NCBI GenBank assembly: GCA_017649645.1
Contig: JAGCGK010000083.1
Coordinates: 1 to 36,558, forward strand
Source of the DNA: Clostridiales bacterium
Lineage (GTDB): Bacteria; Bacillota; Clostridia; Saccharofermentanales; Saccharofermentanaceae
Reading direction: 5' to 3'
DNA length: 36,558 nt
The notes under the pieces were generated by a model, which saw only the letters and a list, made by a program, of their open reading frames with translations, ran no database searches and was not told the origin of the DNA. Positions 25,851 to 34,816 of the stretch are shown piece after piece. Within the stretch, counting starts at the first letter, position 1, and the number at the start of each line of letters is the position of its first letter. Position numbers and translations under genes: made by a program.

Positions 25851-27142
25851 CAACGGCAAACAGTGCACCTAAGAAAAAGGTCGCAAAATCAAAACTTGAT
25901 AGGGATAAGATCCAAGAATTTATAAAGAAATATACAATGGTTTTCGTGCTCGTAATCGTATACGGATTCTTCGCTTGGCGTACTCACGGAACGATCGCAG
26001 CTCCTATGAACATCACGAGCCTTGTTGCACAGAATGCGTACGTATTCATTCTTGCAGTAGGTATGCTCCTTTGTATCTTGACAGGTGGTAATATCGACCT
26101 TTCCGTCGGATCAGTCGTATGTTTCACCGGTGCTATCGGAGCTATGTGTCTCGTTGGCGGCAACCTCCTTGTTCGAAATGAAGAAGGATTGCCTCTTCCT
26201 GTAGTAGTAATAATCATGCTTGGTGTAGGTATCCTGATCGGTGCTTTCCAGGGCTTCTGGATAGCATATGTACGAATTCCTCCATTCATTGTTACCCTTG
26301 CGGGTATGTTGGCATTCAGAGGTTTGAGTAACGTACTTCTCGACGGTAAAGGAATTCCTCTTGCAGATGAGACTTCATTCATGAAGATCTTCGGCGGTGG
26401 TAATGCCTGCTACGTTCCTGACCTGTTCAATATGGGTATATATATTCCTTCTCTCAATATCGTAATCAAGCATTTTAATCTTACTTGCTTCATTATCGGT
26501 ATCGTAGCAGTTTTGATATTCCTTGCTCTTGAGGTAAGAAGCAGACTCGTTAAGAAAAAGAAGGGCTATGAGACAGATAAGCTCTGGGCTTTCATCCTTA
26601 AGAACGGTATCATCGCAGCAGCTATCATCTGGGTATTCTGGAAATTCTCCTGCGATAAGGGTCTTCCTAACGTTCTTATCATCCTCATGGTCGTTATCCT
26701 TTTCTACGGATACCTTACAGGTAACACAACGATCGGACGTTCCTTCTATGCAGTAGGTGGTAACGAAAAGGCTACAAAGCTTTCCGGTATCAACACAAAC
26801 AAGGTTTACTTCATCGCTTACACAAACATGGGTCTTTTGTCCGCTGTTGCTGCTCTCGTAACAATGGCTAGACTTTCATCCGCACAGCCTACAGCAGGTA
26901 ACTCATACGAGATGGACGCTATCGGTTCATGCTTCATCGGTGGTGCTTCTGCTTATGGCGGAATCGGAACAGTTCCTGGCGTTATCATCGGTGCTATCCT
27001 CATGGGTGTTATCAACATGGGTATGCAGCTTATGTCAGTTGACCAGAACATGTGTAAAGTTGTTAAGGGCGGCGTTCTTCTTGCAGCCGTTATCTTCGAC
27101 GTAGTTTCCAAGAGAAGAGGTAAGTTTATAGCAAAGAACTGA
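25847..27142 (+). CDS. mmsB: Sugar ABC importer, permease protein
   Basis: A 431-residue integral membrane permease of the CUT2 (BPD_transp_2) family. It has a cytoplasmic N-terminus rich in lysine ([15 protein letters not shown]), about ten membrane helices, and the conserved segments [27 protein letters not shown] and [19 protein letters not shown]. It is larger than many CUT2 permeases because of a charged insert with extra helices near residues 215-265 ([17 protein letters not shown]), which fits MmsB/GguB. It overlaps mmsA by 4 nt and ends the importer operon. Confidence 0.94.
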   Translation: MTTANSAPKKKVAKSKLDRDKIQEFIKKYTMVFVLVIVYGFFAWRTHGTIAAPMNITSLVAQNAYVFILAVGMLLCILTGGNIDLSVGSVVCFTGAIGAMCLVGGNLLVRNEEGLPLPVVVIIMLGVGILIGAFQGFWIAYVRIPPFIVTLAGMLAFRGLSNVLLDGKGIPLADETSFMKIFGGGNACYVPDLFNMGIYIPSLNIVIKHFNLTCFIIGIVAVLIFLALEVRSRLVKKKKGYETDKLWAFILKNGIIAAAIIWVFWKFSCDKGLPNVLIILMVVILFYGYLTGNTTIGRSFYAVGGNEKATKLSGINTNKVYFIAYTNMGLLSAVAALVTMARLSSAQPTAGNSYEMDAIGSCFIGGASAYGGIGTVPGVIIGAILMGVINMGMQLMSVDQNMCKVVKGGVLLAAVIFDVVSKRRGKFIAKN

Positions 27143-27170
27143 TCTTCGGGGGTTTATTGTTAATTTGTAC

Positions 27171-27197
27171 AAGGGCGCTTCTTATGGGGCGCCCTTT
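27171..27197 (+). terminator. Terminator of the sugar importer operon
   Basis: AAGGGCGC and GCGCCCTT form an 8-bp stem with a 10-nt loop, followed by a short T-run. It is weaker than the other terminators in the window because the T-run is only three to four bases. Confidence 0.7.
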
Positions 27198-27222
27198 GCA
27201 ATGCTCGAAAAAGGTCAAAGAC

Positions 27223-27250
27223 TTGAAAAAATGTGGTTTCGTGTTATACT
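27223..27250 (+). promoter_or_regulatory. Strong promoter of the polyamine operon leader
   Basis: TTGAAA (27223-27228) and TATACT (27245-27250) are separated by 16 bp, with an extended -10 TGT directly before TATACT. The predicted RNA start is near 27257, about 240 nt before the first start codon, so there is a long untranslated leader. Confidence 0.75.
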
Positions 27251-27256
27251 TTGATA

Positions 27257-27481
27257 GTTAAAACTATTGACCGAATACGGATAAAGAAATCTGTATTTAA
27301 CGCTCGTCGGACGGGGCAGGTCGTGCCGCATGTGGTGTAAAGCACCACGTTTATTAAACTAGGTTGATCCTAATTTTATAAGATGGTTTCTTAAAACCAG
27401 TGCTGATGCGCTACCGAAGAGCAGGTCTTAGTATCATTACTAAGAATCAAAGGCAGTTCATCATAGATGAATTGCTTTTTT
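27257..27481 (+). ncRNA. Structured 5' leader with terminator, candidate riboswitch or attenuator
   Basis: The leader folds by eye into a series of hairpins. Clear ones are AATACGG/CTGTATT (27274-27297), GGCA/TGCC (27315-27327), TGTGGTG/CACCACG (27331-27349), TGGTTT/AAACCA (27384-27399) and CTTAGTA/TACTAAG (27427-27444). The terminator at 27451-27481 comes last, 15 nt before the start codon of the decarboxylase. Stem sequences do not match the riboswitch classes I can recall (lysine, SAM, T-box, guanidine, glycine, c-di-GMP). The position before a polyamine operon suggests control by a polyamine, an amino acid or a related signal. The fold is hand-drawn, and no antiterminator pairing was found by eye. 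It could instead be a stand-alone small RNA. Confidence 0.6.
27451..27481 (+). terminator. Intrinsic terminator inside the polyamine operon leader
   Basis: GCAGTTCAT and ATGAATTGC pair over 9 bp (one G-T) around a 5-nt loop, followed by six T. It lies between the promoter and the first gene, so it must be read through for the operon to be expressed. Confidence 0.85.
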
Positions 27482-27496
27482 GTTTGGAGAAGAAGA

Positions 27497-28945
27497 ATGG
27501 ATCTGGAGAGACAGAAAAAAGCACCTTTATACAGGGCGTTACAGGAATTCAGACGACAGAGAGTCGTTCCTTTTGACGTTCCCGGTCATAAACGTGGAAG
27601 AGGTAATAAGGAACTCGTGGATTTTTTGGGTCTCCAGTGCGTTGAGATAGACGTAAACTCCATGAAGGCTCTTGATAATCTCTGTCATCCTGTTTCTGTT
27701 ATCAAAGAGGCTGAGGAACTGGCAGCTGATGCTTTCGGTGCAAAGCACGCTTTCATGATGGTTGGCGGAACAACAAGTGCTGTTCAGAGCATGGTCCTTA
27801 CAGCATGTAAACGCGGTGAGAAGATCATCATGCCACGTAACGTTCATAAGAGTGCCATTAATGCTCTTATCCTTTGCGGAGCTATTCCTGTTTATATCGA
27901 TCCGAAGGTAGATACGAAGCTTGGCATCCCTCTCGGAATGGAAACGGCAGATGTTAAGAGGGCGATCGAGGAAAACCCGGATGCGAAGGCTATCATGATC
28001 AACAATCCATCTTACTACGGAATCTGTTCGGATCTTAAGGCAATAGTAGATCTTGCTCATAAGAACAATATGCTGGCACTGGTTGATGAAGCTCACGGAA
28101 CACACCTTTATTTCGGTGAGGGACTTCCTCTTAATGCTATGGCCGCAGGCGCTGATATGGCAGCCGTAAGCATGCATAAATCAGGCGGTTCTCTTACACA
28201 GAGTTCCATGCTCCTTATAGGTGAAGGAATAAATGAGGGTTACGTTAGCAACATCGTAAATCTTACTCAGACGACAAGTGCATCCTATCTTCTTTTGGGA
28301 AGTCTCGATATCAGCAGAAGAAACCTTGCACTTAAGGGTAAGCAGAGTTTCGCGAAGGTATGTGAACTTGCTGATTACGCCAGGGAAGAGATAAACGAGA
28401 TCGAAGGCTATTATGCTTTCGGAGCTGAGCTCATAAACAAGAGCAGCGTATATGATTTTGACGTTACAAAGCTCGTTATTAATACCAGAGGAATAGGTCT
28501 TACGGGAATCGAAGTATATGATCTTCTCCGTGAGGAATATGATATTCAAATGGAGTTCGGTGACCTTTCAAATGTACTTGCTTACATTTCGATAGGTGAC
28601 AGGCTACAGGAGATAGAAAGACTCGCGGGAGCTCTTAATGATATCGCGAGACTTTACTCAAAGCCTACGGGAGATTTCTTCTGCGCAGAGTATGTTACTC
28701 CGATAGTCAAGGCTACTCCTCAGGAGGCTTTTTATGCTGAAACTGAAAAGCTTCCAATCGATCAGACGATCGGCAGGATATGCGCTGAGTCGGTTATGTG
28801 TTATCCGCCGGGAATACCGATCCTGGCACCTGGTGAGATGATCACCAAGGATATTCTTGATTACATTAATCTCGCTAAGGAAAAGGGCTGTTCAATGCAG
28901 GGCCCGGAGAGTGAGGATATCTCAGAACTATACGTTTTGAAATAA
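27497..28945 (+). CDS. speA: Orn/Lys/Arg decarboxylase, probably arginine decarboxylase
   Basis: A 482-residue PLP enzyme of the short Bacillus SpeA/YaaO type, lacking the N-terminal wing domain of the large enterobacterial forms. Start MDLERQKKAPLYRALQEFRR, then PFDVPGHKRGRG. The PLP lysine is K228 in AVSMHKSGGSLTQSS; DEAHGTHL and GGTTSAVQ are also present. Arginine as substrate is inferred from the agmatine-processing genes aguA and aguB downstream. ATG 27497 follows GGAGAAG by 7 nt; the longer frame from 27467 begins in the terminator and is rejected. It is the first gene of the polyamine operon and is controlled by the leader upstream. Confidence 0.88.
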   Translation: MDLERQKKAPLYRALQEFRRQRVVPFDVPGHKRGRGNKELVDFLGLQCVEIDVNSMKALDNLCHPVSVIKEAEELAADAFGAKHAFMMVGGTTSAVQSMVLTACKRGEKIIMPRNVHKSAINALILCGAIPVYIDPKVDTKLGIPLGMETADVKRAIEENPDAKAIMINNPSYYGICSDLKAIVDLAHKNNMLALVDEAHGTHLYFGEGLPLNAMAAGADMAAVSMHKSGGSLTQSSMLLIGEGINEGYVSNIVNLTQTTSASYLLLGSLDISRRNLALKGKQSFAKVCELADYAREEINEIEGYYAFGAELINKSSVYDFDVTKLVINTRGIGLTGIEVYDLLREEYDIQMEFGDLSNVLAYISIGDRLQEIERLAGALNDIARLYSKPTGDFFCAEYVTPIVKATPQEAFYAETEKLPIDQTIGRICAESVMCYPPGIPILAPGEMITKDILDYINLAKEKGCSMQGPESEDISELYVLK

Positions 28946-28957
28946 GGAGGGATTAAG

Positions 28958-29830
28958 ATGGCCGGAAACGATATGGAATTTTGGTTTGAAGAGATGCACA
29001 CGAACAATGTGAAGATGTCTATTCGAGTTAACCAGCATCTGTATAGCGGTACGAGCGAGTTTCAGAGGATCGATGTTTTTGATTCTCCTGAGTTCGGCAA
29101 GTTCTTAACTTCTAACGGTAATGTTATCTTTTCCGAACAGGAAGAGTTTACTTATGACGAGATGATCGTTCATGTTCCTATGGCAGTTCATCCTGACGTC
29201 AAGCGCGTACTCGTTATCGGTGGCGGTGACGGAGGCGTAGCCAGAGAGCTCTCTTACTATAAAGAGATCGAAGTTATCGATATCTGCGAACCGGATAAGA
29301 TGTTCGTGGATGTCTGCCGTAAGTTTTTCCCTGATAATGCGATCGGTCTTGAGGACGTACGCGTAAGGATCTACTACGAGGATGGCCTCAGGTTCCTTCG
29401 TAAGTGTAAGGATAAGTACGATCTTATCATCAATGATGCAACTGATCCTACGGGTCATGAGGCAGGTCTTTTCACAAAGGAGTTTTACGGCAACTGCTAT
29501 AAAGCTTTACATGATGACGGAATCATGGTATATCAGCACGGAAGTCCTTTTTTCGATGAGGATGAAGAGAACTGCAGGGCGATGCACAGAAAGGCTGTTA
29601 AGTCGTTCCCGGTAATGAAGGTCTATCAGGCAAATATCCCGACATGTCCGTCAGGATACTGGCTTTTCGGATTTGCTTCTAAGAAGTATCATCCTATCCG
29701 TGATTTTGATCCGAAAAAGTGGGAGGATCGCAAGATCAAGACCTGGTATTACACCACACACTTACACTCGGGTGCATTCATGCTTCCGAAATATGTTGAA
29801 GATATGTTGATCGAAGAAGAGAAAGAATAA
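28958..29830 (+). CDS. speE: Spermidine synthase-like aminopropyltransferase
   Basis: A 290-residue aminopropyltransferase fold: N-terminal beta domain, then a Rossmann domain with GGGDGGVAREL (88-98) and the catalytic aspartate D160 in INDATDPTG. SpeE moves an aminopropyl group from decarboxylated S-adenosylmethionine to putrescine. The conserved YHE/YQE segment reads YDE here (EEFTYDEMIVHVPM). No gene for S-adenosylmethionine decarboxylase (speD) lies in the window, so its donor must come from elsewhere or differ. It sits 12 nt after the decarboxylase gene with AAGGAGGG as ribosome site. Confidence 0.86.
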   Translation: MAGNDMEFWFEEMHTNNVKMSIRVNQHLYSGTSEFQRIDVFDSPEFGKFLTSNGNVIFSEQEEFTYDEMIVHVPMAVHPDVKRVLVIGGGDGGVARELSYYKEIEVIDICEPDKMFVDVCRKFFPDNAIGLEDVRVRIYYEDGLRFLRKCKDKYDLIINDATDPTGHEAGLFTKEFYGNCYKALHDDGIMVYQHGSPFFDEDEENCRAMHRKAVKSFPVMKVYQANIPTCPSGYWLFGFASKKYHPIRDFDPKKWEDRKIKTWYYTTHLHSGAFMLPKYVEDMLIEEEKE

Positions 29831-29844
29831 GGAGGAACGTATAA

Positions 29845-31103
<1,259 letters not shown>

Positions 31104-31107
<4 letters not shown>

Positions 31108-32231
31108 GATACGAAGAATTAAAGACACCTTCATATATCGTGTCTGAAAAGGCGCTTCGAAAAAACCTCGAGATCTTAAAGGATGTCGAGGTAAGATCGG
31201 GCGCCAAGATACTTCTTGCCCAAAAAGCATTTTCGATGTTCCGCGTTTATCCTTTGATAGCCGAGTACTTAACCGGTACGACCGCTTCAGGCATCTACGA
31301 GGCAAGACTTGCTCATGAAGAGATGAATGGCAGGGAAAATCACGTTTTCGAGCCGGCATATAAGGATGACGAGATGGAGGATATCTTTAATATCTGCGAT
31401 CATGTCTACTTTAATTCCATGTCGCAGTTTAATCGTCATCTTCCTTCTATTCGAAATCATGAGGATGTTAAGATCGCACTTCGCATCAACCCTGAATTCT
31501 CGACTCAGGAAGGCCACGAGATCTATGATCCGTGCTCGCCTTCATCACGTCTCGGTATAAGGCTTAAGGATATGCCCGAAATCCTTCCGAAGGAAGTATC
31601 TGGTCTTCATTTCCACACGCTCTGCGAGCAGGGATTTGAGCCGTTGAAGGCTACGTTCGATGTGGTAGAAAAGAAATTCGGTAAGTACTTCAAGGACATA
31701 AGATTCATCAATCTCGGCGGCGGTCATCACATAACCAAGCCTGATTATGATGTGGACGGACTTGTGGAGCTTATCAAGTACATCAAGAAAACATACGATC
31801 TCGATGTGTATCTCGAGCCGGGCGAAGCTATCGCTCTTGATGCGGGATACCTGATCACCGAGGTCATGGATATCGTCGATACAGGAGACGTTCCTACGCT
31901 CATCCTGGATGCGTCCGCGGCATGTCATATGCCTGACGTATTGGAGATGCCGTATTTGCCGCTTCTTATCGATTCTGACGCGAACGGCATTAAAGTCCGC
32001 CTTGCATCAAGAACTTGTCTTGCAGGCGACGTAATAGGCGAATACGGGCTTAAAACGATGCCGAAGATAGGAGACCGCCTCACATTCGGTGACATGGCCA
32101 TCTACAGCATGGTCAAAAACAACACGTTTAACGGAATGCCTCTTCCTGACATCGTTCTCGAAAAAGAAGACGGCGATTACGAATTGGTCAGAAGATTCGG
32201 TTACTCAGATTTTAAGGAGCGTTTGTCCTGA
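31104..32231 (+). CDS. nspC: Carboxynorspermidine/carboxyspermidine decarboxylase
   Basis: A 375-residue PLP enzyme of the alanine-racemase fold. The N-terminal barrel holds the PLP lysine K41 in ILLAQKAFSMF. The segment HFHTLCEQGFEPL and the glycine loop NLGGGHH bind substrate and phosphate. The C-terminus ends RRFGYSDFKERLS, a family signature. It removes the carboxyl group from carboxyspermidine to give spermidine. Its start overlaps the synthase stop (ATGA) and its stop shares a base with the aguA start (TGATG), so translation is tightly coupled. Confidence 0.92.
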
Positions 32232-33334
32232 TGGTTAGATTTCCGGGAGAATTCGAAAAGCATAGCGCCACACTCATGATCTGGCCCGTAAGGCCCGGAA
32301 GCTGGGGCAAGGATCCTTCAGCTGCCCAAAAAGCTTTTATCAGTATCTTTGAAACGATACTTAAAAGCGAAGATCTCTATGTTCTTTTCAACAATAATGA
32401 GCCACAAAAGACCATCGATGATCTTTCATCAAGATTCGAAGAACTTCCTTATAACTTCATACCGCTTAGGATAGATTCCAACGACTCATGGGCAAGAGAT
32501 GTCGGACCTACTTTTGTCTTGGACGATGATGAGGTCTTGGGCATCGACTGGAGATTCAACGCCTGGGGCGGAGATTATAACGGCCTTTATCAGGACTACG
32601 ATCTTGATAATAAAGTTGCTTCCGTTTTCTGCAGTAAGATCGGAAAGAATTTCATTGACCGACAGGATTTTATCCTTGAGGGAGGTAGCATAGCAACCGA
32701 CGGGGAAGGCACGCTGATGGTCACGGAGACTTGCCTTTTAAGCCCGGGAAGAAACTGCGATCTTTCTCGTGAAAATATAGAGGGCTATCTATGTAATGCT
32801 CTGGGTGTCAAGAAGGTATTGTGGCTCCCGTTCGGAATATATAACGATGAAACTGATGAGCACGTTGATAATGTGGCAGCCTTTGCCGGACCGGCAAAAG
32901 TGGTTTTGGCATGGACGGATAATATAGATGATCCTCAATATAAAATGTCTAAGGCCTGCTACGATTATCTGAGCTCAGTAACAGACTGTAAGGGACGAAA
33001 GATCGAGATAATCAAACTTCCTATCCCTGATAATCCGGTCCTTATCGAGAAGAAGGATATGGCTAATCTTGTTTTCGAAGAAGGCGAAGATAACAGGGAA
33101 GAAGGAGAAAGACTTGCTGCAAGCTATGTGAATTATTACTATACAAATGATTCCATACTTATCCCGCAGTTTGGCGGCAACAACGCCGAATCAGACAGGA
33201 GAGCAGTTGAGATAATGGAATCTGTAAGTTTCGGAAGAAAGGTTGTTCCTATATACGCCAGAGATATCCTCGTTGGAGGAGGAAACATACACTGTATCAC
33301 TCAGCAGATACCGAAGGTAAAGAAGGAGGGATAA
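32231..33334 (+). CDS. aguA: Agmatine deiminase
   Basis: A 367-residue agmatine deiminase of the guanidino-group-modifying fold. It converts agmatine to N-carbamoylputrescine and ammonia. Motifs: SNDSWARDVGPTF, GSIATDGEGTLMVTE, DEHVDNVAAFAGP and the nucleophile C355 in GGGNIHCITQQ. It begins with the A of the nspC stop codon. Together with aguB it turns agmatine, the product of arginine decarboxylase, into putrescine. Confidence 0.95.
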   Translation: MVRFPGEFEKHSATLMIWPVRPGSWGKDPSAAQKAFISIFETILKSEDLYVLFNNNEPQKTIDDLSSRFEELPYNFIPLRIDSNDSWARDVGPTFVLDDDEVLGIDWRFNAWGGDYNGLYQDYDLDNKVASVFCSKIGKNFIDRQDFILEGGSIATDGEGTLMVTETCLLSPGRNCDLSRENIEGYLCNALGVKKVLWLPFGIYNDETDEHVDNVAAFAGPAKVVLAWTDNIDDPQYKMSKACYDYLSSVTDCKGRKIEIIKLPIPDNPVLIEKKDMANLVFEEGEDNREEGERLAASYVNYYYTNDSILIPQFGGNNAESDRRAVEIMESVSFGRKVVPIYARDILVGGGNIHCITQQIPKVKKEG

Positions 33335-33335
33335 T

Positions 33336-34217
33336 ATGTCCAAGATCAAGGTTGCTGCAGTTCAGATGAACTGTTCAACAATAGTAAGTGAGAATATTGA
33401 AAAAGCTGAAAAGTTTGTCAGAAAGGCTGCAGAAGAAGGTGCAAAAATCATATTGTTGCCGGAACTTTTCGAGAGGCAGTATTTCTGTCAGGAAAGAAGA
33501 TATGAATACTATGATTTCGCCAAGAGCGTCGATTCAAACGATGCGGTCTGTCACTTTAGGAAACTGGCGGCGGAGCTGGATGTTGTAATACCCGTAAGCT
33601 TTTACGAAAAGGATGGAAATGTTCTTTATAACTCGGTAGCTATGATAGACAATAAAGGCGAGATCTTAGGAGTCTATAGGAAGACGCATATACCTGATGA
33701 TCATTTCTACCAAGAAAAATTCTACTTTACTCCGGGCAATACGGGATTTAAGGTGTTTGAGACGGAATACGGAAAGATCGGTATAGGTATTTGCTGGGAT
33801 CAGTGGTTCCCGGAAACAGCCAGATGTCTCGCTTTAATGGGCGCGGATATCATCTTATATCCGACTGCTATCGGTAAAGAGCCTATCCTTGAAGTAGACA
33901 GCATGGGCCATTGGTCAAGGACGATGCAGGGACATTCCGCAGCCAATATAGTACCCGTAGTAGCAGCTAACAGAGTAGGAAACGAGAAGGTTGTCCCTTG
34001 TAAGGAAAACAACCAACAAAATAGCGAGCTTACGTTCTACGGAAGCAGTTTCTTAACTGATCATGTCGGAGAAATACTTGTTCAGGCAGGAAGGGAAGAA
34101 GAGACGGTAATATTCTCCGAATATGACTTTGATTCAATAAAAGAAGACAGATTGTCCTGGGGTCTGTTCAGAGACAGAAGACCTGAAACTTATAAGTTGA
34201 TCAGTGACAATAAATGA
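33336..34217 (+). CDS. aguB: N-carbamoylputrescine amidase
   Basis: A 293-residue nitrilase-superfamily amidase. The Glu-Lys-Cys triad is visible: E43 in LLPELFERQYFCQ, K116 in YRKTHIPDD, and C153 in GIGICWDQWFPE. It hydrolyses N-carbamoylputrescine to putrescine, carbon dioxide and ammonia. It starts 1 nt after the aguA stop, with GAAGGAGGG as ribosome site inside the aguA end. It is the last gene of the operon and is followed by a strong terminator. Confidence 0.95.
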   Translation: MSKIKVAAVQMNCSTIVSENIEKAEKFVRKAAEEGAKIILLPELFERQYFCQERRYEYYDFAKSVDSNDAVCHFRKLAAELDVVIPVSFYEKDGNVLYNSVAMIDNKGEILGVYRKTHIPDDHFYQEKFYFTPGNTGFKVFETEYGKIGIGICWDQWFPETARCLALMGADIILYPTAIGKEPILEVDSMGHWSRTMQGHSAANIVPVVAANRVGNEKVVPCKENNQQNSELTFYGSSFLTDHVGEILVQAGREEETVIFSEYDFDSIKEDRLSWGLFRDRRPETYKLISDNK

Positions 34218-34237
34218 ACAATATAAAGCAATTATAT

Positions 34238-34273
34238 ACCGTTCGGTTCTTTGAACCGGGCGGTAATTTTTTT
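34238..34273 (+). terminator. Intrinsic terminator of the polyamine operon
   Basis: ACCGTTCGGTTC and GAACCGGGCGGT form a 12-bp stem with two G-T pairs and a 3-nt loop, followed after AA by seven T. Confidence 0.92.
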
Positions 34274-34816
34274 GACAGAAAAAGCATATCTATGCATATA
34301 GTTGTATAAAAATGCATGAACTATAGTCCTAAAACGGGCAATATACAATTACTAAAACTAATAAAAACAACAAGTATTTGACATAATGTAAAACGTTTCG
34401 CGTAGCAAAGATTGTTGATAATATAACAAGAAAAATCATAAAGATAAATTGATATATACAATTGTTACAGAGAATGTAACAATGTTACAAAAACATTACA
34501 ATCAAAAATATGCAGGGATCGACAGCTCGGAATGTACTGATAATTGTGCGTTTTTCAGCAATGCGATTTTGTTTAAACTAATCAAAGCAAATTGACTGAC
34601 AAAAACATTTAAAAATATTTGATATATGTCCTTTTCTTTGAGAAAGTACTAAAGTTGCCCTTAATTTGTCGAATATTGCTCTGCTTTTATCCTTTTTGTA
34701 CAAAACATATGCTATATTTTTGTTGTTTTTAATATAGTTGCTTTGATTGTTTGATATTTCTAATGGTTGTATATTTTTTCTCGGTTTTATTATTTAAAAG
34801 GGAGAAGTCTATACTT
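34274..34816. other. AT-rich intergenic region before the adhesin gene
   Basis: No gene of meaningful length is seen on either strand. A TTGACA at 34378-34383 has no -10 at the right distance. The GTTAC-type inverted repeats at 34461-34499 stand out. A small palindrome GTTTAAAC lies near 34570. The region probably holds a long leader and regulatory sites for the surface protein gene, whose ribosome site (AAAAGGGAGAAG) ends it. Confidence 0.6.
34461..34499. repeat. Clustered inverted repeats of a GTTAC motif
   Basis: ATTGTTAC and GTAACAAT are perfect 8-bp arms around a 7-bp spacer (34461-34483). A second pair follows, TGTTAC (34483-34488) with CATTAC (34494-34499). The spacing, near 11-15 bp between half sites, suits a helix-turn-helix dimer. 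Confidence 0.6.

Noticed and set aside
27257-27481. Leader of the polyamine operon as a T-box, lysine, glycine or SAM riboswitch
   Set aside because: The T-box core, the lysine-riboswitch GAAG/CGCC blocks, the glycine CTCTCAGG block and the SAM core were looked for and not found. A short CCGAAGAGC stretch at 27414-27422 resembles part of the glycine class, but the rest is missing.
34378-34406. TTGACA as the -35 of the adhesin promoter
   Set aside because: The sequence 17 bp downstream is CGTAGC, not a -10 element. No convincing promoter was found in this region by eye.
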